Below, piece after piece: positions 46,361 through 58,903 of a stretch of DNA of 64,000 bases. Position 1 is the stretch's first letter. Each line of letters opens with the position of its first letter. The notes beneath the pieces are model-generated. The model did no database searches, was not told where the DNA came from, and saw only the letters and a program-made list of their open reading frames with translations. The DNA is from Eriocheir sinensis (taxonomy: Eukaryota; Arthropoda; Malacostraca; Decapoda; Varunidae). Made by a program: the position numbers and the translations under genes. The stretch is taken from contig NC_066531.1 in NCBI RefSeq assembly GCF_024679095.1, positions 6,498,507 to 6,562,506 of the forward strand. The letters are read 5' to 3'.

Positions 46361-46529
46361 AGTTTATGGCATGGAAAGATGCACTGGAAATGGAGGTTGG
46401 AGTAAATTATACGTCTCATACGGGTAACAAGAAATCAGTTGACAGCACCAAAACCATATACTATTGCCGAAGATCAGGTGTGCAGAAATCATCAAAGAGT
46501 ACCCACAAGCGTGCTGAAAAAAAGCCAAG
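46361..46529 (+). CDS. MULE transposase exon 2
   Basis: Acceptor ATCTTTACAG, donor AAG|GTGAGC. Encodes EFMAWKDALEMEVGVNYTS and a YYCRRSGVQ segment. Phases join exon 1 (phase 1) and exon 3 (phase 2). Confidence 0.75.
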
Positions 46530-46689
46530 GTGAGCTATAACACTTTGCAAGAAATTTCCATATTTAATTTAGGGCTTGGGTATAGGATGTTGAAGATGCA
46601 AGTCCACGTTTAATTTTGGTTTTATACATTGTCATTAAGAATAATATTCCAGTTGTAAGTTAGCAATGTAGCAGTTGCATACTGTCCTG

Positions 46690-46860
46690 ACTACCGTATG
46701 GCAGAGTGGTACTGTTCTTCCTGACTGGAAAAGGGGACCAGTCGTCCCTATCTGGTAAGGCAAAGGGGACGGCCAGGACTGCAGCATTTACTGTGATATT
46801 ACGCTGTTGAGTGTGGCAGGCAAGGTGCTTGCCCATCTATTGAGGCATATTACCTGCATA
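46690..46860 (+). pseudogene. LINE reverse-transcriptase fragment
   Basis: WQSGTVLPDWKRGPVVPIW, stop, GKGDGQDC and DITLLSVAGKVLAHLL: the start of a non-LTR reverse-transcriptase domain, with an in-frame stop. Lies in MULE intron 2. Confidence 0.8.
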
Positions 46861-47092
46861 GATGGCACCAGGTTTTGTCTGTAAGGGACAATCTGGTATG
46901 GCGGCAGCTGACGGGACGTCTTCATAGTTAGTTAGCTTAAGTCATCTAAGGCAGGGAAAAATTTAGAATTGGTGGGTCTGTTCAGTTATTAACCTATACA
47001 CTTTCCAGAAAGGAGAAGCGCAGTGTATATACTGAATTATAAACCTGTGGAACTAAATTTGTATGTTTATTTATATTTTGTACAGGTACCAG

Positions 47093-47247
47093 TAAAATGG
47101 GATACTACTGCACATCATCTATTGAGGCAGTGAGGCAGAATGGATGTGTCCAGGTCACCTACTACGTGGAGCATCATGAGCATGATATAAACTTCCACAG
47201 CCTTGTCCACATGACTCTTCCTGCCAGCGTGAAGGATAAAATTGCAG
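47093..47247 (+). CDS. MULE transposase exon 3
   Basis: Acceptor GTACCAG used rather than the CAG seven bases earlier, because only this choice avoids a stop and keeps phase. Encodes CTSSIEAVRQNGCVQVTYYV and HHEHDINFHSLVHM. Donor GCAG|GTACAG. Confidence 0.75.
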
Positions 47248-47259
47248 GTACAGTAAGAA

Positions 47260-48430
47260 GTGTACATCTTTGTTCCTGGAAGTTGCAGTGGTATAAATTC
47301 ACTTATCCGTTATCCCAATTGCATAATATTACAGCATATACAAGGGCTTTCACTGTACATGAATAATTTAACTTACCATTACTTAAATAATTTGCCCCTT
47401 TTGTTCTAGCTGCATCTATGTTTGGTGCATCTTCACTGCGTAAGTTTGAAGTTCTTTTTTTATGCTTGACAAACTGTAATGGTGATAGTAAGGTTATGCA
47501 TTAACTTTATTCTTGTAATACTGATTTGTATTCTTATTTGTATTCTGTAATGGTGATAGTAGGGTTGAAGTGCATTATCTTTATTCTTGTAATACTGATT
47601 TGTATTCTTTCTTGTATTAATAGTCCCACTGCCTTTTGACAGAATGAGTATATATATGCCTGTATATGGGTTAAGGTGCATGTTGCTCAGTGCAATTATC
47701 ACTCAATGGTGATCGTTCACTGCTCAGTGAAGATCGTTGATTGATTTTTAGAGGACTAATTCAGACTTGTCAGACTCGTCAAACTCTCCAATGTGGCCAA
47801 ACAGCGGCATGGTAGCATGCATGTGTGATCCTCGTCGCCACTGTTGTAACTTACGTAAGTCCAGGAGAATGATACACGAAGAGGGCGTTCCATGGGTATA
47901 CTTGAGAGTGTGTTTACAGGTGGACGGCTGGAGCCTGACTGCCCGCTGAGCTTCCTCGCCCTAGCTCGTAAGTTAACAATGGAACCTTTACCCAGTACTC
48001 GAAGTCTCAAACAAATAGTCTGTAAATGTTGCTGCCAGATGAGTATCTGGCTGATATGCACGAAAAAATTGACTAAATCTTAGTAGTGAAGATACGAGAG
48101 AAGCTGATTGGAGGTGAGGGAGTGTGGTGGTGGAGGTTCATATGGGCCCACTACCAAGATTTACGCCTATTCAGTGTTAAGTTATGAAGGGCGTCCTTAT
48201 TTCTCACTACCACGAGAAGAGGCGCCAGTAACAACACAGAAAGAAGGGGACAGTTTGTAAGGATCGGTCGTGGAGTAGAGATGTGCTGTATTGAATCAGT
48301 TTCAACAATATTATTGTACTTCATGTCTCAATAGTGGCATTTACAAGTATTTGGGATCATGACATTAAGTCTTGCGACAGATTGGGATAGCACATGGTGT
48401 TACGGACTCTTTCAGCTCGAGTACATGGCG
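47260..48430. other. MULE intron 3, with a ~75-bp direct repeat
   Basis: Two copies of GTAATGGTGATAGTA…TTTATTCTTGTAATACTGAT start near 47476 and 47549. The rest is unassigned. Confidence 0.5.
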
Positions 48431-48439
48431 TTGTCGATA

Positions 48440-48630
48440 CCTGTGCAGAAAGGCAAATGTTCGGCTCTTCAAATCACTTGTGCTCCCTGTCTCTATGGAA
48501 GTGAGACATGGACACTGAATAGTGACTTGAAGAAGAAAATCGATGCCTTTGGTATTAAGTGCCTTCACAGGATCATGGTTGTAAGGTTGGGAACCCGTTA
48601 TAAGACTTGCTTTCAAAGCATTGCATTACA
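48440..48630 (+). pseudogene. LINE ORF2 fragment (post-RT region)
   Basis: LYGSETWTLNSDLKKKIDAF and IKCLHRIM: the region just after the reverse transcriptase in RTE/CR1-like ORF2. Lies in MULE intron 3. Confidence 0.78.
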
Positions 48631-48785
48631 TTAATTGTACACCAACTTTGAAGCATAGTTCTACACTGTAACCTAATATACGTTTTATACATGCAAATAC
48701 TAGCAAAGGCAGAAGGCACCATAGGTTGCAGACTATTTTTATAGCCTGTAGTGGTTTCATTACTAATTAAGTTTGTATTTTCCAG

Positions 48786-50561
48786 GCATGATTCTTCGTG
48801 GTGTCTCACATGAACACATTCTGGAACAAGTGCGAAAATCTGCTGGAGAGTAGAGCTGCAATATTGGAGAGCCAGGATATAAAGAACATTGTTACACAAT
48901 TTGGTCTGAAACAAGAACATAAACGGCATCCAGATGACAGTACTAGTGTCCGTTTGATTGTAACAGAATATAGGGAGGCAGGTGATCTTTTGTATTTCAA
49001 GGATCAAAATTCAATAGACCCTGAGAATCCTGAAATAGGTAAAAAATAATTTGTACTGGGTTTCATAAAAGAGGAACAAAGAAGGGTATTCTCAAAACAA
49101 CTTGAGAGTGGTCAAGAGCTTCAGATTTGTATGGACTCGACCCATTGTATTAGCCAGTATGAAGGTTACCAATTAACAACATTGATGACTGTCACAGATC
49201 TAAACCAGGGTTTTCCTGTGGCCTTTCTTATTAGCAGTACAGTAAATGAAGCCATACTTAAGGTTTTTCTTGGTGAAGTAAAAAAGCGTTTGGGTTCCCT
49301 CTGTGCAAAAATCTTTATGAGCGATGATGATCCCATGTTTAGGAATGCTTGGAATGCGATCATGCATGGGGATGTGCCTCAACAGGTTTTATACCTGAAC
49401 TGTAGTTGGCACACTGATCGCACTTTCAGGAGAAATATTGGTTCTAAAATCAAGGCACCTCTCCATCAGAAGAAAGAGATTTACCAAATGGTTAGGGCAC
49501 TCATGGATGAGCCAGAGGAGGATGAATTTCATAAAAAGTGCAAGGGATTCCTGATGCATCTGAGTAAAGCTAATTATCAGCAGTTTCTCACTTACTTTAA
49601 TGAAAATTACCTTGATGAAAACAGGATAAAACTGTGGCCCAAATGTTTTAGAAAAGATGTTACCCTCCATACCAACAACTTTCTGGAAAGCATGCACAGG
49701 CTACTGAAGTATGTATACATGAATGGTAAAAAGGTAAAGAGGTTAGACTATACTCTCTATGTTTTGGGTAAACTAGTGAATGATGTGACTTATAAAAGAA
49801 TGATAGATTTAATGAAAAACAGAACCAGAAGGCATGAACTAAATGAAAGACACCGTGACAGCAAGAATCTTGACGTTGTGGAAGATGATGGACATTTTCT
49901 TGTAAGTTCTGCCTCAATTAAACAGAAGAAATACACAGTAATAACACGTGATCTCTCCTGTAACATATGTAGAGAACGCTGTACATATTGTAATGTATGT
50001 CAATGTATGTATATGTGCACCTGTGAAGACAATGATAAAGGTACAAGAAATATATGTAAGCACATACATGCTGTTGTTCAACATATGGAGGGTAAAACAC
50101 AAGTAGCAATGCCTAACTCCCCCTCTGAAGAAATAGAATATATCCAAGATATTGTATGCAACAAATTGTCCACGGATTCACAGCCACAAAACTATGGAGA
50201 ACAATTAATTAAGTATATTCATTCAAACCTGTTGCCTCAATGTAAAGAAATTTCTGACCAAGAAGCATTTAAAGCTGCAGGTGATCACATTCGAAAGGCA
50301 GTTGCCATTTTAAGTGCAGCAAAAAACTTAGCAAGCAGTAATTGTATGCTTCCTGTGGATTTGGCCACCAAAAAAGAGCCAGCCAATAAACACTGTGATA
50401 AACAACAAAAGCTGTATTCGACAAAGAGGAAAAGAGTGGACACAGGTCAAGGTTTGACAAAGCCGAGCAAAGAGATGAGACAAAAGATAGGAGAAAGGTT
50501 ATCTGATCTATCTCAGATGCCTGTTCCTATGAACTCCCCCCCTGGGGATAGCCAATACTGA
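48786..50561 (+). pseudogene. MULE transposase exon 4 (catalytic domain and SWIM finger)
   Basis: Acceptor TTTTCCAG. It opens in one frame (MILRGVSHEHILEQVRKSAG), hits a stop at ~48848, and continues one frame over from SRAAILESQDI. TAA at ~49047 is in frame with the 476-codon remainder, whose sequence across it (…GKK-stop-FVLGFIKEEQ) still looks like one protein. Catalytic residues and SWIM motif are intact. Confidence 0.82.
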
Positions 50562-50564
50562 AGA

Positions 50565-51840
50565 GTCTCCATCTAGGTACTCATCCTATCCTTGTACTAT
50601 TCTCTCCTTGCTTGCCCTAGATCTCACATTCTCCTCTCATTTCTTCATATCAGATCAGATGGTGTTTCTATTCTTTGTAGCTTTTCTATGTCAATTTTGT
50701 TTATGTTTATAATGTTGGATCCATATAAAATTGCTGGCACGTAATACCACACTCTTCTAACATGTTTTACCAATTGTTATCTTATTACAGCTCCTGGCTC
50801 TTATAGGGTATGTGAGGTTGGCCATTTTATCTGCTTATTGTATCAACTGTTCTTTATGTTTGGTAAAGATATTTTGGGGCATTTATTAAAGTAACACCAA
50901 GGTCCAAGGTATTTAATAGTAGATGTTACATTTATACCTTCTATTTGTTGTGGCTGGTCTTGCATGTTGTATTTCATTATATTACTTTTATTTTTGTTGC
51001 TTTCGAGCCCACAGCTCCTACTAATTTCTACTAGACATTTAAAATTTTCCTTTGCTTGTTCTATTGTTTGTGGTAATTGCAAAACAGTATCCACAAAAAA
51101 AAAAAAAATGTGGTAATGTTGAACCTCTCATTTGGAAAGCCATTATTTTTCTGTTCAAGTTCCTGGATTATGAAGTACCTACTATGTTAACATCTTAAAT
51201 CCTGATCATCCTTGTCTTATGCCACTAGAAATCTGTATCTTCATCTTGGTGTTATCTGGTAGCATTATTTTGTTTTGTCATCATGTTAGATATATGTTAT
51301 TATGTCAATTGGGTTGGGTATTTGTATTTTTGAGACACTTGTCAAACTATCTTTTTTGACAGAATCAGAAGCTTTGTTAAAATCGATCGTTGTAACGATT
51401 AAGTGTTTTTTCTTTCAGAAGCTTTCTTTCATACAATACTGTAACATAATTTGATTGCCTTCTGTTCTACCAGCTTTAGTAAAACCTGCTTGAGTTGCTT
51501 TCACTTCATTGTTGAGGAGTTGTTATTAAATCTTGTTCTTCATGATGGACATTATTTTTTTTATGGATAATTTCCAGTCTTGAGGAATTATAGTGTTATA
51601 TACTAGCAGGTTGTAACATTTAATTAGTTCTTTTAGGTTGGTCTCATATGTTCAATTAGACATTTATATAGTTCAGGTTAAAGTTCATAGGGTCCTGAAC
51701 CTTTATCATTCTGCAAATTTTTTAATGTTGATTTTACCTCAGACTCCAAAATTGTAATTAGACATTTTTTTTATCTCTTTTACAGTATTAATCGTTATTT
51801 TCATGTCTAAATGTTCTCTTAATATTTTAGGGTAAGTCTT
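50565..51840 (-). pseudogene. LINE reverse transcriptase, antisense to the MULE
   Basis: Minus strand, 5' to 3': LNNEVKATQAGFTKAGRTEG, LIVTTIDFNKASDSVKK, then SCGLESNKNKSNIMKYNMQD…IKYLG, and ILYGSNIININKIDIEKLQR near 50680. This is a long, frameshifted reverse-transcriptase relic without an intact active site. Confidence 0.82.
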
Positions 51841-52215
51841 GCCTTCCCTTCCCATCCATATCTTACCCGGTCCTACCCTTTTTTGTCCATGCCTTGTATA
51901 CCCTGCCCTGTCTGAACCGGCTTTGCCCTGCCCTACCCTTGCCGTCCGTGCCTAGTGCAATAAAGAAATCTTTAATCTGTAAGAAATAAATTGTATGCAA
52001 ATTGAAACTGGGTTTTGGTAATATCACTTTATGTTTAGCAGGTTAAGTGATCCCAATCACATTTGAAGAGGAGTAGATGGCACACTCTTGACTCTGGGCT
52101 ATATACTCTTTGGGAGTTTGCTCATGGAATAATTTCCACTTATTGTGGGACATAAATGGACAACTTCACACTCACAGACCTTGACAATGATGTAGTGAAC
52201 TATACCACCACTACT
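51841..52215. other. Unassigned; CCCTGCCCT-type short repeats
   Basis: Between ~51840 and 51950, CCTACCC/CCTGCCC words are reiterated. No gene seen. Confidence 0.45.
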
Positions 52216-52219
52216 ACTA

Positions 52220-52440
52220 CTAGCTACATGGGATAAAAGTGAAATAGACAAGTTAAAAGTACGCCAGAATAGAGGAGCTAGAATGGCACTGAATGCACCC
52301 AGGTATGTAGCTATAGAAGCTTTGAGAGGAGACAGATTGGAGTACTTTTAGGGAAACACTAATGAAGACGACTCTTAGATACAAAATCAGACTAGAAAGG
52401 ATGAAGGATGCGAAGTTAGCTCGAAAAGTAGGGAGTAGGG
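52220..52440 (+). pseudogene. LINE ORF2 carboxyl-terminal fragment
   Basis: EIDKLKVRQNRGARMALNAP, then EALRGDRLEYF and, one frame over, LRYKIRLERMKDAKLARKV. Typical non-LTR ORF2 end. Its last ~27 bases are repeated at ~52629 on the far side of the next repeat. Confidence 0.78.
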
Positions 52441-52650
52441 AGAGAGGCGGACAGGGAGAGAGAGAGGAAGGGAGGCAGCCAGGAAGAGAGAGAGAGGAAG
52501 GGAGGCAGTCAGGAAGACAGGGAGAAAGAGGAAGGGATCGAGGCAGCCAGGGAGACAGGGAAAGAGAGAGAGGAAGGGAGGCAGCCAGGAAGACAGGGAG
52601 AGGCAAGCAAGGATCGAGGAACACAAGGAGATACAAAATCAGACTAGAAA
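52440..52650. repeat. Purine-rich minisatellite (GGCAGCCAGGAAGACAGGGA words)
   Basis: Irregular units of ~28-60 bases, flanked by two copies of GATACAAAATCAGACTAGAA. Confidence 0.8.
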
Positions 52651-52852
52651 GGATGATATACTATACTTATGTACGTAAAATTTTGTGTGCCTGAGTAAAA
52701 GAGGAAGCTTGTGAGTCACCTGCAGGATCAAGATCATATTTATTATAATTATTTATAATATACGTATGTAGTACGTAAAATTATGTGTGCCTGAGTAAAA
52801 GAGGAAGCTTGTGGGTCACCTGCAGGATCAAGATCAAGTACTTCCAGCCAAA

Positions 52853-52967
52853 AGACCAAGTACTTCAGCCAATGGGGAGAAGGTAGATCCGAAGGGGCGG
52901 GGCTTAAGTGGTAGCCAATCAGGCGGGCGGAGAATTTTCTCGATTTCGCCTCTCTCCACCCGCACCC
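52853..52967. repeat. MULE right terminal inverted repeat
   Basis: Reverse complement of 43217-43331 with one base missing near 52868. A partial extra copy (AAGTACTTCCAGCC) lies just inside at ~52837. A ~65-base block (GCCTGAGTAAAAGAGGAAGC…) is duplicated further inside at ~52690 and ~52789. Confidence 0.92.
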
Positions 52968-52976
52968 CATAAAAAG
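52968..52976. other. MULE target-site duplication, right copy
   Basis: CATAAAAAG, identical to 43208-43216. Confidence 0.92.
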
Positions 52977-53053
52977 AAGGACGTGCATTTAATAAGTATG
53001 TGACATCAACTTTAATCAAATGATTTATTTTATGTTATAACATTGGGTTCTTG

Positions 53054-53598
53054 CTATCCATATCAGACCCTATGACATAATGTTTATTGGAAATATCTTT
53101 CAAACGAAGACTCGGATCAGCATGGTGCTTTGGCGAAGATTGTTTCACACACACCGCTAATTTTTTACTCTATTGTGCATTGGCGAATTCGGTTAATTAC
53201 GACATTTACTCTTGACTGTGATGCCAAAAATCTTTGTGAGCCACTTACACATTCAGACAGGATGTGTATCCACCAACTACCTCCACCCCTGGCTTCCCCT
53301 ACTCCCATCCCTTCCTTTCCCTCCCTCCTACCCTCCTCCCTCTGTCTATAAAAATCTGTTTGCAGTGATCCTACTTCAATATTCCGTCCTCGCTTTAGCA
53401 ATGGTTATATGTCTTCACATTAATGTCAAATGACATTTAAGGGTATGTACTTTACAATCATATTTCATTCAGTCACATGAGATAAGTAGAAGTGAAGATA
53501 TAAAAGATTGAATTGAGGCCAAAGTACCACGCTGACCCGAGTCTTCGTTTGAAAGATATTTGCGAGAAACGGTATGCCATAGGGTCAGATATGGATAG
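53054..53598. mobile_element. Non-autonomous relative (MITE, 545 bp) of the DD83E transposon
   Basis: Ends CTATCC…GGATAG. The terminal ~80 bases and the following ~200 on the left side match the long inverted repeat at 35178-35480 with many substitutions (TATCTTTCAAACGAAGACT, ATCAGCATGGTGCTTTGGC). It contains no coding sequence. Flanking dinucleotides are TG and CA rather than TA and TA. Confidence 0.82.
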
Positions 53599-53799
53599 CA
53601 GGTATCCTAAACCTGATGAAGATTTCCTTTCAGAACAAAACTGCTGCAATATTGCTGAAAAATATTCTACCTGAATGGAGATTTATCTTACACGCACTAA
53701 CACAGTGGGTGCCTCCACTGACACACCAGGGAACACTCCACAGAGTTTAGGTGTGCACGCAGACTGAATGGAGAGGAAACGAGAAAGAAAATGCTTCAA

Positions 53800-54145
53800 C
53801 ACAAGTAACTTTAGCTCCTCACATTCCTTGTACAACACAGACAACAAAGGCAAGCTCGGATTTCTCAAGTCTGAAGTGAGGGAAAGAACCGTCTCAGAAT
53901 TTGTAGGTGTAAGAACAAAGTGCTACTCCATCCCCTTGGCAGACAGTGACCGGTTGAGTTCAGCTAAGAGAGTTCCAAAGCTCATAAAGAAAAAAAAAAT
54001 GTCTGCCAAGGGGATGGAGTAGCACTTTGTTCTTACACCTACAAATTCTGAGACGGTTCTTTCCCTCACTTCAGACTTGAGAAATCCGAGCTTGCCTTTG
54101 TTGTCTGTGTTGTACAAGGAATGTGAGGAGCTAAAGTTACTTGTG
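53800..54145. repeat. Perfect 145-bp inverted repeat (hairpin) with 56-bp loop
   Basis: 53800-53944 and 54001-54145 are exact reverse complements. The right arm is part of the polymerase B relic; the left arm is a copied segment of the same gene in reverse. The loop includes a run of 10 A. Confidence 0.95.
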
Positions 54146-55838
54146 TCTATATAGCTTTTAAAGGGTTCCTGCGAGTACTCTGTTAATAGATCAGGAGTTT
54201 CAGTTTCTGTTATTAAGGAATCAGTGTCACAATACACTAGTTTCGCCCGATCCCCGTAATGAGCCTTCATGATACTGTAAAAGAAATCATATAGTCGCAG
54301 CTTGGACAGCTCTAGGACGTAGTAGCCAATGTAGTTTGGATGATTCGCCTGTGAATATTTCTTATGGCGAACTACAACTACATGACCATCATTGAGGGGT
54401 ACAACGCGTTTAAAGTAAGGACTTCGGGCCAGCTTCAAAAACTTTTCGCGGTTGGTGACAATATCTATGTCTTCACTATATTTGGCCGCGTTCATCAGGT
54501 ATCGACCAAAAATGCTGTTTGAAATACATTTGATTGCAGTTTTCTTGATAGGGCAAGTAGCACTTTTGCGGGCTTCTATGTTATCCTGAATGAAGTCCGC
54601 AAGAAAGTGCTTTTGCTTAAACATATAAATAGCATGCACTTTTTTTAACCCGGCCTAGTTGAATAGCAGTTTAAGGAGGGACAGAGCAAACAGCATTTTC
54701 TCCTGAGCAACATGTGTTCCAATCTGTTTTATGTTCTTACACGGTACTGGACGGTTTTCTTCTTCATACCATTCGTGTGCGGCTGACGATATATCTCTAT
54801 TGATGATATTGTGTCTTCTGATGGTCAGTGGGAGGTCATCCGTTTTCTCAATGACTTCACGTGAGACAGCCTCAGTATTGCACAGAATGAGGTATCCAAA
54901 ATCGCCATCGGTTGCTTGATTGACCTAGCCCCCCTCCCGCTCAAAAACCAGTGCATTTCTGTCTCATCTAGTTTTCTCATATCTCCACATGGTAACTTCT
55001 CTTGCATTACAGTGGGATAAAGACTGTTGAAGTCAAGATATGAAAGGAAAGTGTTTCTATCATGTTTTGGATTAAACTGAGGGTTCGTGTAGATGTTATT
55101 GGTGCGTACAAAACGACGCACAACACTTGTGTAGCCCCCACGCACATTTGTTTGAATGCAATGATATATGTGGGCTACTAAGCATCTCTAATTCCTGCTG
55201 TGTTTTTAACAAAAAGAGTCATAGGCAAATCCTGGCAGGCTAACATAATTTACAATATCCAACCTCCACTGGGTTTTCAAAATACCTCTCCACTCTAGGA
55301 AGACATCACATAGAAGGCCAACATCCACTTTTACATAAAGCAACAAATAGTCCATCAGGCTCTGACACCCAGCTACTTTCCAAACATTCTGAGCATGTTT
55401 ATAATCACTTTCGGAAAGTTCTGCTTCTTGAAGCGAATTGAAAAAATCTTCGCGGGATGGAAGACGTGTCTCAGAAAGTCGTTCCATCGAGTCCATATAG
55501 TCATAACAAAAAACCTGCTTTCCCTTGATCAATAATGGTAACGCAGGTGCTGGCACATCTTTCAACATCTGTTGTGTGCACATGGGCTCGTTCCCAGTGC
55601 TGATGAATTGGTTCGCTAAAGCCGCGAGTGAACCAGACATAAAGACATACGTGTCAATAAATCTCAAGTCATTTATGATGACTTCATGGTATTTCTGAAC
55701 TGAATGTTTTGGTCTTAGTTTGATTTTCAAAGTCAGGTAGCGTTAATTCACGCGGGATTAACGTCATGTCGTAATCCGCATAATGTGCAATGAGAGTGCG
55801 CTGCAATTTGTGATTTTTTTCATTTGAAGGTTCCATCT
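53945..55838 (-). pseudogene. Polinton/Maverick-type protein-primed DNA polymerase B
   Basis: Minus strand. 55838-55206: exonuclease region (LRFIDTYVFMSGSLAALA, then DSMERLSETRLPSREDFF). 55145-54825: DFNSLYP motif (codon for D near 55034). 54639 onward: KKTAIKCISNSIFGRYLMN, then YCDTDSLI (near 54234), the catalytic Asp motif. This motif order is that of DNA_pol_B_2 of Polintons, which replicates the element from a protein primer. Several frameshifts and stops break it, and the carboxyl end is truncated by the hairpin. No integrase, ATPase, protease or capsid gene of a Polinton was found in the window. Confidence 0.85.
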
Positions 55839-56022
55839 ATTACAATAAGCTTCAATGTAAGTGTTTCCTGATTTTTCATGGTCATGATGTTTTACTCCTT
55901 TACCTTTTAAAACCCGTATTTACAGAGAAGACAGTGAGTTTGTTCATTGTGACGTGCCGTATCTTCATCGGTCATATTGATTTTATTGTAGCCTTTAGAA
56001 AATTTTAGCTTCTTCCAGGAGT

Positions 56023-56752
56023 GTGGGTTCAGCTAATGTAAGTTCGTTCTATATTCAAAACAGTGTGAGATCAGCTAATGTAAGTTCGTTCTATAATCAA
56101 AACAGTGTGAGTTCAGCTAATGTAAGTTCGTTCTATAATCAAAACAGTGTGAGTTCAGCTAATGTAAGTTCGTTCTATATACAAAACATTGCGGGTTCAG
56201 CTAATGTAAGTTCGTTCTATATTCAAAACAGTGTGAGTTCAACTAATGTAAGTTCGTTCTATATGCAAAACAGTGTGAGTTCAGCTAATGTAAGGCCGTT
56301 CTATATATACAAAACAGTGTGAGTTCAGCTAATGTAAGTTCGTTCTATATACAAAACAGTGTGAGTTCAGCTAATGTAAGTTCGTTCTATATACAAAACA
56401 GTGTGAGTTCAGCTAATGTAAGTTCGTTCTATATACAAAACGGTGTGAGTTCAGCTAATATAAGTTCGTTCTATATACAAAACAGTGTGAATTCAGCTAA
56501 TGTAAGTTCGTTCTATATACAAAACAGTGTGAGTTCAGCTAATGTAAGTTCGTTCTATATACAAAACAGTGTGAGTTCAGCTAATGTAAGTTCGTTCTAT
56601 ATACAAAACGGTGTGAGTTCAGCTAATATAAGTTCTTTCTATATACAAAACAGTGTGAGTTCAGCTAATGTAAGTTCGTTCTATATACAAAACAGTGTGA
56701 GTTCAGCTAATGTAAGTTCGTTCTATATACAAAACAGTGTGGGTTCAGCTAA
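56023..56752. repeat. 42-bp minisatellite with open frame, ~17 copies
   Basis: Unit GTGAGTTCAGCTAATGTAAG plus TTCGTTCTATATACAAAACA. The plus-strand frame is open across almost the whole array (14-residue repeat SSANVSSFYIQNSV), with one two-base slip near 56303, and continues ~45 codons past it to 56888. No gene evidence beyond the open frame, and the frame is expected for a period divisible by three with no stop in the unit. Confidence 0.95.
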
Positions 56753-56894
56753 AATGGTTTACAGCATTACTTCCACAATAGGATCCGCTTTCTACTGCTT
56801 CTCCGTTTCTATTCACTATAATGTAAGCATACGCTATGGCAAAGTGATGTCTCTTTACACCCATTTGAAGAAGGCTCTACGAGAATAAACTAAT

Positions 56895-57062
56895 AAAGAG
56901 GACATAATAAGCAACATTGAGGTTGGGGGTTCATTAGGTAACAGTGATCATAAGGAAATTAAATTTAATATTAAATGGGAGGATAGAGTCAGCAGAAACA
57001 ACACTTAATACCTGACTTCAGGAAGGCGGACTTCGATGGTTTAAGAAAGTAACTGCAAAGGC
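56895..57062 (+). pseudogene. LINE endonuclease-end fragment
   Basis: LGNSDHKEIKFNIKWEDRVS then NNT-stop and a DFRKADFDGL-like word in another frame: the end of an apurinic-type endonuclease domain and linker of CR1-like ORF2. Confidence 0.68.
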
Positions 57063-57276
57063 TTAAGAGAGTAAGATCAGAAGTAGCTGAGAGCTTAAAC
57101 CATAGGGTTCGTTATGTTGGGAGTATAGAACGTGTAAGAGTTCCTTTTTCCTGGAGTTCACCATTGGAATACGCGTTCATCTGGGAGGCTCTCCAACAAT
57201 GTTTGAGCGAAACTGTAGGGATTCAGGAGTATTTATACCCTAATCAACAAGAAGATATCCATAAGGACGTGAATAT

Positions 57277-57388
<112 letters not shown>

Positions 57389-57576
57389 AACTGGTTTGAC
57401 TTCTCTTTTCAGAATATTTGTCTGACCAGACAGTGACTTTTAGATAAATCTCACTTATTTAACCTCTCGCGCACGATGACGCATTTCATGTCATCAAGGG
57501 TAAAAGGTTCTGGCGGACGATGACGCGAAACGCGCCATAAAAGTAAATAAAAAAATATTAAAAATTAAGTTTTCGA

Positions 57577-57874
57577 TGAAAGTGCGTCAAATTTGCAGTT
57601 CTTGGGATAAGTTTCTTAATAGTAACATATGGCAATCTTTCTAAGGAACGTAGATGAGGAGCTTTGAGTGATTTTTATTTGTTAGGATACTCTGACGAGA
57701 GAATAACATTCAGTTTTCTCGGTGTAACTCGGGAACTAATAGACGTATGAGGAATTTGAAGATACCATAAGAATCCTCACTAAATTCCGCTTCGGAACAT
57801 ATATTCGGCTAAAAAAGTTGGCCCACAAAATTTCGAGCTAGCCGCAAATTTCTCAAGAATCAGAGGGGAATGGA

Positions 57875-57908
<34 letters not shown>

Positions 57909-58451
57909 TTTCCCTCTCACATCGCTCTCCCTTCCCTCCACTGACTCACTGAGGTATTTCTGGGTTGCCTTCGGTTGAGCGCTATCTTGATCTAGGGAAA
58001 AAGGTAAACTCGATGCGGCAACGTCTAAGGTCATATGACACCGAAGAGCAGGCAGAAAATATAAAGAAATGCAGGTTGAGAAAAGAAATAAGAAGAAAGA
58101 AGTTAAGAAATGAGATATAAGACATTAATTAATGCAAAATCAGAAGAAAAAAATGAAAGTGCGTCAAATTTGCAGTTGTTGGGATAAGTTTCTTAATAGT
58201 AACATATGGCAATCTTTCTAAGGAATGTAGATGAGGAGCTTTGAGTGATTTTTATTTGTTAGGCTACTCTTACGAGAGAAAAAAAAATCAGTTTTCTCGG
58301 TGTAACTCGGGAACTAATAGACGTATGAGGAATTTGAAGATACCATAAGAATCCTCACTAAATTCCGCTTCGGAACATATATTCGGCTAAAAAAGTTGGT
58401 CCACAAAATTTTGAGCTAGCCGCAAATTTCTCAAGAATCAGAGGGGAATGG

Positions 58452-58498
<47 letters not shown>

Positions 58499-58859
58499 TC
58501 CCTTTTTCACGGAAAAAAGTAAACTCGATGCGGCAACGTCTAAGGTCATATGACACCGAAGAGCAGGCAGAAAATATAAAGAAATGCAAGTTGAGAAAAG
58601 AAATAAGAAGAAATAAGTTAAGAAATGAAATATAAGACATTAATTAATGAGTGATTTTTATTTGTTAGGCTACTCTGACGAGAGAAAAAAAAAATTCAGT
58701 TTTCTCGGTGTAACTCGGGAACTAATAGACGTATGAGGAATTTGAAGATACCATAAGAATCCTCACTAAATTCCGCTTCGGAGCATATAATCGGCTAAAA
58801 AAGATGGCCCACAAAATTTCGAGCTAGCCGCAGATTTCTCAAGAATCGGAGGGGAATGG

Positions 58860-58903
<44 letters not shown>

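Noticed and set aside
47756..48083. Opposing ~100-codon frames in MULE intron 3
   Set aside because: No domain recognised and no splice phase consistent with the transposase exons.
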